A stretch of 64,000 bases of DNA from Ischnura elegans (GCF_921293095.1 NC_060254.1:105548917-105612916); one strand, 5' to 3'; counted from the stretch's first letter, positions 12,626-23,922 are shown. Notes: generated by a model not told the origin, from the sequence alone. Translations and numbers: made by a program.

Positions 12626-12949
12626 GGGGGTCCGAACAAAATTATAATTTATCTATTGTAAAATTGATATACCACATTTGGGGTCTATATCCTTTCTACA
12701 CCCTGTCCCCTCTCTGGATCTGCCGCTGACTGTGATCCCCTCTCCCGTTCATCCGCCCTTCCCGGCAAAAACTAATAGCTTCAGGAAGTGAATGTGAAAG
12801 TCTTGGAATGGGGTACGATAGAATCATCTATTTCGTGGTGGGGAGATTGTTTCAAAGGCTCTCCTTGAAAGTTGCAGCGATGAAAGTGGAAACCATTGGT
12901 TGTAGCCAGTGCTGAGGAAGGGTAACAAGGTCCAAGCTGCCCCCTTATG

Positions 12950-13235
12950 CAGTGGCGCAGCGAGGGGGGGTTTTGTGGGATAAAACCCCCCCTAGAGCTC
13001 AGACAAATATTTAAGTTAAATCCATTTTACGTAATTAGATTAGGATTACTTATAGAATAGTGTTAGGATTAATCAAATATCCCACAGAAAACTGTAAAAG
13101 TCGCCATTTTGAACCATTATTCTTAAAATTTTCTGGAGGAGGGCCCCAGCAAATCCTGCTTACCCTGGAGGGTATGCAATACACCCATAAGTATTATTTG
13201 TGCCTAAACCCCCCCAGCCTTAATTCTTAGCTGCG
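12950..13235 (+). mobile_element. hAT-type MITE with 8-bp target duplication
   Basis: The 5' end is CAGTGGCGCAGCGAGGGG. The 3' side ends TTCTTAGCTGCG, with the last bases of the inverted end apparently lost. CCCTTATG occurs directly before (12942-12949) and directly after (13236-13243), the 8-bp duplication expected of hAT transposition. The interior matches the 38,488 element, which lies in the opposite orientation. Non-autonomous. Confidence 0.82.
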
Positions 13236-14233
13236 CCCTTATGAACTTCTGAGATATCAAGTGAATCCTTTCAATAAGAAAAATCCGAATATACCCCATC
13301 AAATTAGGATTAAAAAAATTAAAAAATAGTTCTCCTACGGCCTTAGAGAATGATTTTTTTCTCTTGAAAGTGTGGCAGATTTTTAAATTATTTGATATTT
13401 TGGTAAATTCATTATTATGAAGATTGTCTTATTTCAATAGCCGCTTAAAATTTCTATTACATGCAGCAACTGTGACGTAACATTTGGGTTTCACATACCC
13501 TTGGTCATGAGGTAGTAATCCTGATTTTTCTATGATGTGTGAACATAAAAACTGAAATCGCAGGTTGCCCAAGGCCGTAGCCAGGGGGGATCAAAGGGGA
13601 TATATCCCCCCCGAAATGAAAACAAAAATTAAACAGATATTACCGACTTTATGCTTGCTTGGTGCTCACACGACAATGTTATTGCGGCGCAGTGGCATGA
13701 GGTAGTGAGTAGTGATACTACTTAGTATAACTACTCACTACTAAATGTCACTAGATAGCATGCACTATGCCAACTAAGGGAGAAACGAAACTTTGGAGTC
13801 GTGTTCGAGCTGTATTCAGGAATATTGGATAGGCTTAGAGATTTTTCTCGATGTTTCGTGGTGCCGCGTCTACAAAATAAATAAGCACGCCGGCAAGCAC
13901 GGAGAGGCAGTTCCATATTGGAAAGTGATCCAATGCGACTTAAGTCAATATGTATCTAAGCGAAGTTGTAGGTGCAGTGCGTGTAGTTGCAGTGCAGTGT
14001 GTGAAATAATAGTCCTGTGAATTATAAGAGAGATGAGTGAGTTATGATTTTTTAAGAGTCCCTACCAAGTGAACAGGGGCGTCGACTTATAAAAAATATC
14101 GTCCCATATCCTCCGATATGGGGGGGCCCATATCGGAGGTCTTGCTCCGGGAAGAGATTAAATTCAAACAATGTAGTGTTTATGATCTTGGAGTGTAGGT
14201 CATGATTTAAATTAAATACACAATTGGCCAACG

Positions 14234-14260
14234 TTTCTGAGATTTATTCTCCTTCCTCAG
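14234..14260 (-). ncRNA. Hammerhead-like motif in Penelope 3' end
   Basis: On the minus strand: CTGAGGA, a short stem (GAGA / TCTC) with an ATAAA loop, then GAAAC. CUGANGA and GAAA are the two conserved core strands of hammerhead ribozymes, which are known in Penelope-like elements. The first base pair of stem II is not canonical and no clear cleavage triplet is seen, so activity is doubtful. Confidence 0.4.
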
Positions 14261-14494
14261 GGCTCTTAATTATAATGAATGTTTACAAAGAAAATAAAGA
14301 AAATAAATTAATTAAGTGGTTACAAAAATTTTGAATACAATTGTGCAGTACAAATTCATTGGTAAATTAAAAATTGTGAACAGAATTAAACAACATACCT
14401 GTGATAGAAAATTTTCGTTACTAGGCTAATCATGGTTACTAATAAATATTGATTCATTTGTTAACAAATGGTATCTAAATTATACGAAACAATT

Positions 14495-15667
14495 CTAATT
14501 TCGATGAATTAAATAATAATAAATTTTACTTAGGTGTTCGATGTCCGATCTTTTATTGCAACTGTTATTTGATTTTGATATGTAAAACATTTCTTTAAAT
14601 AATCTTTTCTTAAAATTGGTTTCTATGTCTAAAATTTTGGTGTTCTCGAAATCAAAATGATGGCTATAGTCTGGACTGTGATTTGCAAGAGCAGAAAGAG
14701 TGATTTTATTTTTTATTGATGATTTGTGCTGGGATATTCGGTTTTTTAAATATTGAGAAGTTTGACCAATGTAACAACTATTACAATCGAGGCATGGTAT
14801 GTGGTATATTATGTTACTTTTTAGTTTTTTTGGGGTTTCTGGTTTTATTTTTGTGTACAGAAGTCTGCTTTGCGTGTTAGAAATTTTGTGTGCAATTTTA
14901 TAATCTAATTTTTTGAAAACTCTAGTAAGTTGTTCAGATAATTTATTTATATAAATGATTCCACGGTATGGGGACGTTATTGTGTTTGTTAAAGCTAATT
15001 TATTTGGTGAATTCTGTGTTTGTGGACATAGAGCGTTGTTTTTTTGTAGTATACATTGAATGAGTCTTTTTGGAAAATTGTTTTTTATTAGAATGTCCTC
15101 GATTATTTTTAAGTTTTTTTTTTTGTGAAAAATTTTATCACTCAGATTTAGCGCTCTAAATTTTAGTGCATTGGCTATATTTATTTTATGTCGTAGAGGA
15201 TGATGAGACTGAAAATTTAGATATCTGTCTGATTTATGCGGTTTCTTCCACCAATCCACACTTATGGATCCATCTTGATTTCTTATTGTCAACATATCAA
15301 GGAATGGGAGTGTGTTATTATTTTCAAATTCTATTGTGAATTGTAATTTAGGATGGAAGCAATTGAAATAATTTAAAATTGTGTTCTCGTGTATATCACT
15401 GGGTAATGCTAGATATAAATCATCAACAAATTTGTAAATAAAGGGAATATTAAATGGTAATTTAGCGATAATATTGTCTAGGAGGTGATTCATAGTCAGG
15501 TCTGCTAATATGGTCGCCACCGGGGAACCCATAGGTACTCCATCATTCATTCGACATTGACGATCCTTATACTGCAAATAGCCTTGATTAACAGCAATAT
15601 CAAATAATTCAGTAAATTCTTCTTTGTTTAGAAGTGTATGATTGGATATTACTTCCCAATTATCTAT
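14495..15667 (-). pseudogene. Penelope reverse transcriptase C-terminal half plus GIY-YIG endonuclease
   Basis: It resumes in the original frame after the MITE (I-D-N-W-E). Visible are motif B (GVPMGSPVA), catalytic motif C (YKFVDDLYL, both aspartates present), the LPFLDM block, a Lys-rich linker, and a GIY-YIG nuclease (IIYHIPC, then a C-x2-C pair, CYIGQTSQYLKNR, H). The frame ends at 14,495 with YYYLIHRN. A run of about 40 residues in front of it, open in the same frame, is encoded by the MITE. Silenced by the insertion, but otherwise little damaged. Confidence 0.9.
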
Positions 15668-15670
15668 CAC

Positions 15671-16170
15671 CCCAGTGAGAAATGGGTGGTGGAATCCACG
15701 TGGAACCCACGTGGAATCCACGTTGAGTGGTGGATATTTGGTGGTGGTGGATATTGAGTGGTTGGACCCACGTGGAATCCACGTTGATTTCAAGTGGATT
15801 TGTGGTGATTATCATAAAATGTTAAACAGAATTTCTAATTTGTGGAACTTAACTCTCTGGTGACATTTCGTCATTTATCATCCTGAAACCACGCTAGTTA
15901 TGTGAAAATGTATCGCACATTCTATTTTTATATAATTCGTGGAAAGGCAGACATGAGAGCACATGAAAAATCGTAGACACATATATAGAAGGTTTAGATA
16001 TAGAGTGGTTGAGGTTTTAATGGTTTTAGGACAGCACCTACTGCTGTTTTAATTTTTCCACCAAATTTCCACGTGGGTTCCACGTTGATTCCACGACCAA
16101 AAACACGTGGTATCCACGTTAATTCTCCACGTGGGTTCCACGTGGATTCCACCACCCATTTCTCACTGGG
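15671..16170 (-). mobile_element. 500-bp E-box-rich MITE, copy 1
   Basis: The inverted ends CCCAGTGAGAAATGGGTGG continue into arrays of CCACGTGG-type repeats and enclose an AT-rich core. It is exactly 500 bp. On the minus strand the flanks read ...ATT-GTG and GTG-ATA..., so target GTG was duplicated (3 bp). Removing element plus one GTG restores the Penelope reading frame. It contains seven CACGTG palindromes and no coding capacity. The superfamily is uncertain: 3-bp duplications occur in CACTA, Harbinger and some other groups. Confidence 0.9.
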
Positions 16171-16884
16171 CACAATGTTGTTTAATAAATCTAGTGGTAT
16201 GTTCGTAAATAATGATTTTACATCAAGTGAGCATATTATATAATTTAGGGGAATTCTTTGTTGTTTAATTTTATTGAAAAAATGGAAGAAGTCTTTAATG
16301 TTGTATTTGTCTGAGGATAGATGTGTAAGAATTTTTGCAATAAATTTGGCGCATTCATACGTAGGACTATTTACAAAACTTACCACTGGTCTTAGAGGTA
16401 TATTTGGTTTATGATCTTTCACTAAACCATACAGTTTAGGTGGAGTGCCATTGTTTTTTATTAGTGTGCATTTCGTTTTAAAGTCTATTTTCTTTTCTTT
16501 AAAAAGCTTTTTAACAAAAGTATTCACTTTAGCTTGAAGTGAAGTGGTAAAGTTTTTCTTTTTGGGAATTTCCGTATAGATATCGTTATCATCAAGTAAT
16601 TCTTTAATTTTTTTATCATATTCATGTTTATAAATTATTACTGTGTTGTTAGATTTATCAGTTTTAAGAACAATTATATCAGGATTATTTTTTTAAAAAA
16701 TCTTAGTTTTATGAAACATATTGAGTAAATTTGATGATTTTGAATGCTGTATTTGTCTTTGAATATAGTTAGTTATAATGTTAGTGCATTGTGCCCTAGT
16801 TTTGTTTTTAATGGATGAATTTTTTAAATCAAATATAATGTTGTCAATGTCTGCTAATAGTTGTGCCATCGGAAAGTCTTTCAT
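16171..16884 (-). pseudogene. Penelope reverse transcriptase, N-terminal half (interrupted)
   Basis: From a start at 16,884 (MKDFPMAQ) the frame runs through one in-frame TAA near 16,693 in an A/T run, then continues with KTDKSNNTVII, a PKLYGLVKDHKP block and reverse transcriptase motif A (SLDVKSLFTNIP). It ends where the 500-bp MITE entered, in the codons for N-N-I-V. Reading past that point gives residues encoded by the MITE, not the enzyme. The stop could be a base slip in a homopolymer or a recent mutation. The domains otherwise look intact. Confidence 0.85.
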
Positions 16885-16927
16885 TGTGTAGGGGAGAGGG
16901 GATTGAGGAGGGGATTGAGGGGGGATT

Positions 16928-17782
16928 GTGTTACAATTCACAATAGAATTTGAAAATAATAACACACTCCCATTCCTTGATATGTTGACAATAAGAAATC
17001 AAGATGGATCCATAAGTGTGGATTGGTGGAAGAAACCGCATAAATCAGACAGATATCTAAATTTTCAGTCTCATCATCCTCTACGACATAAAATAAATAT
17101 AGCCAATGCACTAAAATTTAGAGCGCTAAATCTGAGTGATAAAATTTTTCACAAAAAAAAAAACTTAAAAATAATCGAGGACATTCTAATAAAAAACAAT
17201 TTTCCAAAAAGACTCATTCAATGTATACTACAAAAAAACAACGCTCTATGTCCACAAACACAGAATTCACCAAATAAATTAGCTTTAACAAACACAATAA
17301 CGTCCCCATACCGTGGAATCATTTATATAAATAAATTATCTGAACAACTTACTAGAGTTTTCAAAAAATTAGATTATAAAATTGCACACAAAATTTCTAA
17401 CACGCAAAGCAGACTTCTGTACACAAAAATAAAATCAGAAACCCCAAAAAAACTAAAAAGTAACATAATATACCACATACCATGCCTCGATTGTAATAGT
17501 TGTTACATTGGTCAAACTTCTCAATATTTAAAAAACCGAATATCCCAGCACAAATCATCAATAAAAAATAAAATCACTCTTTCTGCTCTTGCAAATCACA
17601 GTCCAGACTATAGCCATCATTTTGATTTCGAGAACACCAAAATTTTAGACATAGAAACCAATTTTAAGAAAAGATTATTTAAAGAAATGTTTTACATATC
17701 AAAATCAAATAACAGTTGCAATAAAAGATCGGACATCGAACACCTAAGTAAAATTTATTATTATTTAATTCATCGAAATTAG
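16928..17782 (+). pseudogene. Penelope RT tail and GIY-YIG endonuclease (truncated copy)
   Basis: An open frame of 284 residues encodes the end of the reverse transcriptase (LPFLDM block) and the full GIY-YIG region with its CYIGQTSQYL motif. It lacks the catalytic RT motifs because of 5' truncation. By inspection it differs from the minus copy at only one residue (Ser for Pro before ETPKK), so both arms are very young or kept alike by gene conversion. Confidence 0.85.
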
Positions 17783-18110
17783 AATTGTTTCGTATAATTT
17801 AGATACCATTTGTTAACAAATGAATCAATATTTATTAGTAACCATGATTAGCCTAGTAACGAAAATTTTCTATCACAGGTATGTTGTTTAATTCTGTTCA
17901 CAATTTTTAATTTACCAATGAATTTGTACTGCACAATTGTATTCAAAATTTTTGTAACCACTTAATTAATTTATTTTCTTTATTTTCTTTGTAAACATTC
18001 ATTATAATTAAGAGCCCTGAGGAAGGAGAATAAATCTCAGAAACGTTGGCCAATTGTGTATTTAATTTAAATCATGACCTACACTCCAAGATCATAAACA
18101 CTACATTGTT
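16931..18110 (+). mobile_element. Penelope-like retroelement, 5'-truncated plus copy
   Basis: This is the mirror image of 14,167-15,346: both arms are 1,180 bp. It begins inside the reverse transcriptase after motif C and runs through the endonuclease, the 3' untranslated part and the hammerhead-like motif at 18,017-18,043. The arm ends at AACAATGTAG on each side. Confidence 0.9.
18017..18043 (+). ncRNA. Hammerhead-like motif, mirror copy
   Basis: Identical to the motif at 14,234-14,260 but in the other arm. CTGAGGA is at 18,017-18,023 and GAAA at 18,040-18,043. Confidence 0.4.
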
Positions 18111-18769
18111 GTAATAATAAGGAAGGTCAGGAGAAGAAACTGTATTCATTAAATTCAAAGTGTGTCTCAGCACCGAAACACTATCATGATTCATGTCACT
18201 TGTTTTCAGTTAACCTGCATACTACCTTATGATTTGTTTTAACTCATTGTTGAATTTATTTTAAAAGGTAACTATCGTGAAGCATGGGGAATAAAAAATA
18301 CCAATATATTTTGGTGATTTCACAAAGCATTATATAACTAAATTATTTTCTTGAATTATTGAGGGGGCTCCGCCCCCCAAACGAATCTTTAAGGGGGCTC
18401 GTGCCCCCTCAGGCCCCATGGAGTCGGCGCCACTGCAAGTGAAACTTGCGTAGTGTAATATGCCTATCAATTTATCAATATCAAGCTGTTTAATATACGA
18501 ATCGGTAGGTATTTCAATTTGGCATTGTATTTTTAGGGCACTGTATTAAATAAAACAAGCCGTTTCGGAGATAGAAAAGTTTGGAAAAAGGATTACGACT
18601 CTTTAGTGGCAAGTACTTTTGAAGGTATGTAGATATTTGTGTTAGGATTTGATAACTACCGAGCGGGCGCGCCTGATATTTATACACGACCAGACGCGTG
18701 GCGTACTTTGTCCACGATAGATGCATTTATATGATAACTCTCGATTATTGTTAGAATTTAGCATATAGG

Positions 18770-19003
18770 TTGAACTACAACACAAAAGAGCCTGAGACTT
18801 ATTTTAGAATTACTATAATGATTCCACTTTTGGATGATTTCATTGATGAGCTTACGTCGAGATTACAAAATCACAAAGACACAGTATCATTTCTCAATAT
18901 TTTAATACCATCTGTGCGTTGCCGCAGAGTGGATATCGACACCGAGGAGTTAATTAATTTGTTTGCTGCAAAGAAATCTAGAAGGCTAAATTTAATTATT
19001 TAA
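18770..19003 (+). pseudogene. hAT transposase C-terminal remnant (P52rIPK/THAP0-like)
   Basis: About 77 residues, with the run PETYFRITIMIPLLDDFIDE followed by L-x2-RLQNHKD and a LIP block. This resembles the hAT transposase region before the C-terminal dimerisation domain, as in the P52rIPK (THAP0) and ZMYM-type hAT proteins. Catalytic and zinc-finger parts are missing. It sits about 100 bp inside the right end of the outer hAT element. No ATG is needed, since this is a truncated piece. Confidence 0.6.
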
Positions 19004-19129
19004 TAATATGTTTATATTATCCTTTAAGGGTTTATAATAAATACCTATAGTTAACCGTACACGCTATTTTATTTATCCCGAAAATATTTCCTAGCTACGG
19101 CCTTGAGGTTGCCTGTAATGATTTGGTGT

Positions 19130-19225
19130 CATAGGCGGATCCAGACGGGGGCACGTGCCCCGTTTTGTATTACAAGGTATCCTTGTGCCTTCCCCCCCAA
19201 GAAAGAAATCCTGGATCCGCCCCTG
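19130..19225. mobile_element. 96-bp hAT-type MITE
   Basis: The ends are CATAGGCGGATCCAG and CTGGATCCGCCCCTG, nearly perfect inverted repeats. Flanks are TTTGGTGT (19122-19129) and TTTGGAGT (19226-19233), 7 of 8 matching. The same family occurs at 31,879-32,072. Confidence 0.82.
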
Positions 19226-19239
19226 TTTGGAGTTAATTA

Positions 19240-19825
19240 GAACTGTATCCTGCTCTCTGGCGCTTAGGCGGCTTGGGATTCCTACCTCGAGATAGCCTAC
19301 GACCGAATTTCAAAAAACATCACGCAAATGTTGGTGCTCTATTTTGGCACATTGCCTCAACTTTCAATTGGTATAGTATCGAAAGTAATAACGTGACGAC
19401 CGCTAGCGTGATTAAGAATACCCTTAGATTTATATTTCAATGTGTTCGAAAAATCGGCGAGGAGAAAAACCTGGTTTATCGTAAACTTAGACCATATAAG
19501 CGAGTAGACCCACCGTTCGGGCGGAACGCTGTGGCCAACATTGCACAGTGGGAAAGTGAGGGGGATAAGGGAGCATGACGTCACGGCTGGGAATGCAGAA
19601 GATATACTGTATATGCGCTTGAGATATTTTAACACTCATCCGCTGCAAAGTCGCTGAAAAGTGAAGATGCTGGGCGGGCAAAATGATTATAGACTTAAAA
19701 AAGAAATTTTTGCGATGAACTAAGGCATCTTATAGCCTTGACTGTGTGCAAAAAGTTACATAAATCAAGATTAAGCAAGAAGCGATTGTATTAAATACAT
19801 TGATTAAGACTGTCATATGTAAACA
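19240..19825. other. Unassigned stretch with an open frame (19,273-19,578 +)
   Basis: Less AT-rich than its surroundings, with a 101-residue plus frame (contains YRKLRPYKRVDPPFGRN) that I do not recognise. It has no splice context that I trust, and antisense frames of similar length also exist. It may be an exon fragment or part of an unknown transposon. Confidence 0.25.
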
Positions 19826-19827
19826 TA

Positions 19828-19960
19828 TGCATACCCAGTGAGGGGCAGGGGGGGGGCAACTGCCCCCCCTAGAAGCAAAAATTGCAAAAGTCTTTAAGCA
19901 TAATCTACTGAATTGAAACTAAAGTATTCAACAAAATAATATTCAAATTCGATATTGGAG
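19828..19960 (+). repeat. Partial MITE related to 23,931-24,226
   Basis: It shares ATACCCAG, GGGGCAG, CCCCCC, TAGAAGCAA, a GCAAAAGTCTTTAAGCA-like block, CTGAATTGAAAC and ATTCAACAAA with the intact hAT-type element. The 3' part is missing. Confidence 0.65.
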
Positions 19961-20239
19961 CTCTAGAAATCTGCTATTCGACCCATCTCTAATAGTAACG
20001 CAAGAAATATACGACTTTACGTTTCTTGACCAGGGAGACAAATGATGGAATTGTCTATCAGAGATTTTTCTATGCCAACAAATGAATGCCATAAATGTAT
20101 TTCTGGCACCTTGCCCCTTGGGAGCTGGTACATACCTCTGCCCCTCCTCATACATTACGTCTCTTTGTGGTAATCCAAAGCAAACCAATGCCCCCAGGAG
20201 GGTTTTAAACCAGGAAAGCAGGGAGTCCAAATAACCTCG

Positions 20240-22164
20240 GAGTCCTAGATAATGTGGAGTCCCTGCTGAGATGGTCTCTTGGGACTCTGTCCAGCAGTCA
20301 TGCTAAGGAGAGAACTCAGCCCTCCCGCAAAGGTTAAATTCTTCCAATAAATCAGTTTTATTTCATCATGAAAGTTCATTTGTAACTATTTTATATTTAC
20401 TTCATTTGCGGAACCTTACATAGCCAATATTAATGGAAGCTAGATTTTATGATTTAAATACTGGTCTCTTTGAATACATATATGGAACGAATTGGAATAG
20501 TGATGAAGTAACTGTGAGTTGAATAATTTTAAAAGAAGTAATTTATATTATTTCATCTTAATTTGAAGAGATTCCATCGTGCCTAGCTGTCATGTCTTGT
20601 AAATTTTGCTCTATTTATGTTAATATGATTTATCATGTTATGTATCTTCATTCTTTACCGTTATAATATCGGCACACATTTATGCCTCTTTGGAAAAGTA
20701 GGAGAGAATGTGTCCACCTCTCTCCTCCTCCCTAGGTTCCTCACTCTCTCCCCCATGGCTCAGCGAAGAGCGAGAAGATGCAGCAGTGAGTTCATTCAGC
20801 TGAGGGAGAAGCTTCAGATATGCTCAATGAAAGTTTTTCAAGCTGTCTCTCTCTCTCTCTCTCTCATGCAATCACTCTCCTTCTACTGAATGTGAAAAGT
20901 GAACACATAGTGTAGACACGCAGGCAGAACTTTGCTTGGGATAGTTGGTGCTTTCTTGGTAAGGGGTTAGCCTATACTGATATTTCTCGATGACAATTAT
21001 GTACTTTCAAATCAATGAATGAAATGCAAGTTTGATAAAAATTCATATGTCATTCCCATCCCCCCTGTCAGCCTGGGATCAATAGATAAAAGGTCTTTGA
21101 GCTGTACTTGGGTGTTTTGGGGGCCTTCTTTTGCACAGAAAAGAAGAATAAAACAATCTCCCTTCAATGCATTGGGGGAGAAAATATTGATATCTTTTTT
21201 TTTAGCTATACCATACAACCAATGGAATTGATAAAGAAAATATGACTGATATTGATTAGCATGTAAATGCAAGTCCATCAATGCATTCACATCATTGTCT
21301 ACTCTGGCAAAACAATAGATGACTAATCTGAAAGATTTTCCTACTCATAAATAAATGTTGATGTAAGCACAAAATATTTTACTGGTAATCTGTGCTTTAA
21401 TTAATAATTATCTCCAGGATTAAGAGCAAACACATCAATCCTAGAGATATTTGTCAATAAATTCAATGCCAAGTTTAGGGTCTATAGGGATTATTTCGTG
21501 CAAAATAACTACGCCTTATGTAACAATGAACAACTATCAATTTATTGCGTCAGCAATACAATTGACTTGCACTGAGAGAATCGGCGAACCGCGATGGCCG
21601 CTGTTTCAGTCCAGTTCCACGCTACAGCAGGCAGGTCTAACTCGTGTGGGCTCAGGGATGCTACTCCCGGAGAAGGGTGCCAAATCCCTGTCCCGGGGTA
21701 CCATTACCCTGCTGGCGCCAAAGGTCCTTCACCTGTCTCCCTCCAGGCGGTGCTGTCTTTCGTGGTAGTGTAAATGATTTGAACGCTACACCTAGCACAT
21801 ACAAACCACAATTAGACATGGGATTATATACGGAGAAATACAGTACTAAAATTTTTTAACCTTTTTTCAGACCAAAAAACTAAATACCATTCAATCATGG
21901 ACACTTTCAAATAATTTCTAGAAATAATACTTCATACCTGCTTCTCCATCTTTCACATTTCAGACCTATGTATTCAATTTATTCAGACAGGAATGATGTA
22001 CCACTATAAATTGAATCGTATTCTCAGGAGCCATGTGCCAGTAACAGTGTCGTGTAAGCAATACTTAGGTGTAGGTAGTATGTTGCTATAGGTAGTATGT
22101 AATGTTTCTTTTTAAAAGAGAAAATAATTTTGAATTCAATTCTTTCAGCACAGTTAGCAAGAAA
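20240..22164. other. Unassigned DNA with a CT microsatellite and a GC-richer patch
   Basis: A (CT)n microsatellite lies at about 20,847-20,872. A GC-richer patch at 21,570-21,770 gives overlapping open frames on the plus strand, none of a family I recognise. The rest is AT-rich with no supported features. Confidence 0.4.
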
Positions 22165-23168
22165 TTAACACTTTATGTGCGGATGACATATATATATGTC
22201 ATGAGGGCTTTTCCACTCAGGCCGATGACATAAATGTATGTCTTCAGGAGTTCGTTTTTCCACTGGTCACTAGGGTGCTCCGAGCGTGCCTAGCATTACT
22301 TTTTCATCCTCTCATAGACGGAGAAAAATGCAGAAAGCATTTTCATCCGAAATCCTTCACCAAGGTCCTTCACTAAGGGCATAATGGATTGGAAGCCATT
22401 GGGCAGGGAGAACTGGAAACTTGGCTGGGCCTTCTTCTCCACAGGGGCGCAATTAGGTATAACACGATTTCTAACGATTGGAGGTCAGAATTAGTGCGAG
22501 TACCGATTTTCGGGAGAAAATGTGCCGTGATAGGTTTTTAGGAATGATGCAGGCTCTTCATTTCTCCGCTAACCGTGAAGGCATCCGTAGGACAGTGACT
22601 ACGATTTGCCCAGAATGTGAAGGTCAACCAGGGCTCTGTCTAAGTTCTTGCTTTTAAATACATCATAAAAATTTGTGAGAATTTTTATTGAAATGTTTCA
22701 ATGTTGCAATAACTCTGAGGTAACATAGATTTGCTTTGATAAAAAAAGATGCTTCTTCCATAAATATATATTTTTCTTGCCGTTCATTGTGTGTTCTACT
22801 TCTGTGACTCGTAAAAATTAAATCTACGGCCGTCGAAACAAATACACGTAAAACCTAATTCCAAGATATTTTCGTCATTAACCTAAGGAATCAACGGTAG
22901 AAGAAGTATTATAAACGGAAATATGAAAAGTTCACTACTTCATACAAGGAAAATTGCATGTGTGTAATGTGGGTTGCGTGAATTGTCAATTACTGGTGAC
23001 GGGTGGCATACATGTATGTCATTAACGTTTTTTACAAATTGCGAGAAATAGAAACAAAAAAAATTGCAAATTCTGTTGTATTACTTCCAAGACCACCGTT
23101 ATGAAGGAAAATCACCCATCCGTCACTGGAGGTTTCGGCAAAAATATCATCCGCATTGAATGTGTTAA
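22165..23168. mobile_element. TTAA-flanked non-autonomous element (piggyBac-like)
   Basis: TTAA at 22,165-22,168 and at 23,165-23,168. The inward ends ACACTTTATGTGCGGATGAC and the inverse of ACACATTCAATGCGGATGAT form imperfect inverted repeats. The interior holds ATGACATATATATATGTCAT-like palindromes and no transposase. 1,004 bp. Confidence 0.75.
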
Positions 23169-23169
23169 A

Positions 23170-23922
23170 TGTATCATTACAGAAAATATGCACATGTAGT
23201 CTAATGTACTACAAGGAAATGAAAAGGCATTAGGTATGAACAGAAAAAAAAAATGATTATGATAACCAAGTGAAAAAGAAGTAAAAGGCTTGATATATTT
23301 TATCTCTGTATACAGTAGAGAATGTATTACTTGGGTCAATGAATAAAGATTAGGTATCTGTTTTTGAATAATATTAAGTTCAGAGAATTGACTCTTAATT
23401 GACAGTACACATTACTTAATTAATGTTTGGCATGGAAATCATTTCACATTAAGAGGTGACCATGTTTTGGTTGAATATAGTCAAGTCCACCCCTGAATGA
23501 TAATAAAAGATGATGTGCTTGAATTTAGGATAAAATCACTACTTTACAAATAATAACATAGAACAACTTGAACTGGATGAAAATTATAAGTACCACTCAT
23601 ATCCAGGACTGATAAACCACCACAAAAACTCTTTTTCTGTGCCAGACTGGAACCTGGGTCGAAGACTTCTTGCAACTCATCACCATCTCCTTTATTTTCA
23701 TTGGGAAAAGGTGACAATACCATTCACAGAAGACATTCTTGCTTGATGCACTGATGTATGCACTCTGCACAGACAATCATTCATTGATTCAGGCATGAAT
23801 ATGTACTTCCAACTGATTCACAGGCGTAAATGGATCATTCCTCTGAATTTCTGTCATTCTACGAGAAAATGAAATGGAGAAATAAGATTTTCTCACTTTC
23901 TATGACTAATACAATTTGAACA
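23170..23922. other. Unassigned AT-rich DNA
   Basis: I see no gene, RNA or repeat boundary that can be supported here. Confidence 0.4.

Larger units (their letters stand above)
14167..16930 (-). mobile_element. Penelope-like retroelement, longer copy
   Basis: This minus-strand copy carries a reverse transcriptase and a GIY-YIG endonuclease, the defining pair of Penelope-like elements. It is about 2.26 kb once the 500-bp MITE is discounted. It is joined head-to-head at 16,930/16,931 to a 5'-truncated plus copy. The 3' ends point outward and share 1,180 bp. Downstream of the ORF lies a CTGAGGA...GAAA hammerhead-like motif (14,234-14,260). Inverted partial copies are usual for this group. Confidence 0.9.
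14074..18435. mobile_element. Second-level hAT-type element, interrupted by Penelope copies
   Basis: It starts CAGGGGCGTCGACTTATAA and ends GAGTCGGCGCCACTG, imperfect inverted ends. The 8-bp flank CAAGTGAA is exact on both sides (14066-14073 and 18436-18443). Its own sequence is only about 93 bp on the left, with a GATATGGG palindrome, and about 325 bp on the right, so it was a short MITE before the retroelements landed in it. Confidence 0.88.
13570..19105 (+). mobile_element. Outer hAT element of a four-level nest
   Basis: The ends are CAAGGCCGTAGCCAGG and the reverse complement of CAAGGCCGTAGCTAGG. Both are flanked by AGGTTGCC (13562-13569 and 19106-19113), an exact 8-bp target duplication. 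A transposase remnant lies near the right end (18,770-19,003). Removing the nested insertion at 14,074-18,443 leaves about 1.17 kb of its own sequence, so this is an internally deleted hAT. Confidence 0.9.

Noticed and set aside
13698..13742. Hairpin starting TGAGGTAGT, like the let-7 seed
   Set aside because: Only the first nine bases match. The arms are simple GTAGTGAG-type repeats and it sits inside a hAT element, so chance is the better explanation.
15668..15793. N-terminus of the 432-residue minus frame read as part of the reverse transcriptase
   Set aside because: Those residues (STWIPRG-type repeats) are encoded by the E-box MITE and not by Penelope.
15994..16170. C-terminal tail of the 177-residue minus frame
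   Set aside because: After the N-I-V codons it reads into the MITE, so it is not a novel protein domain.
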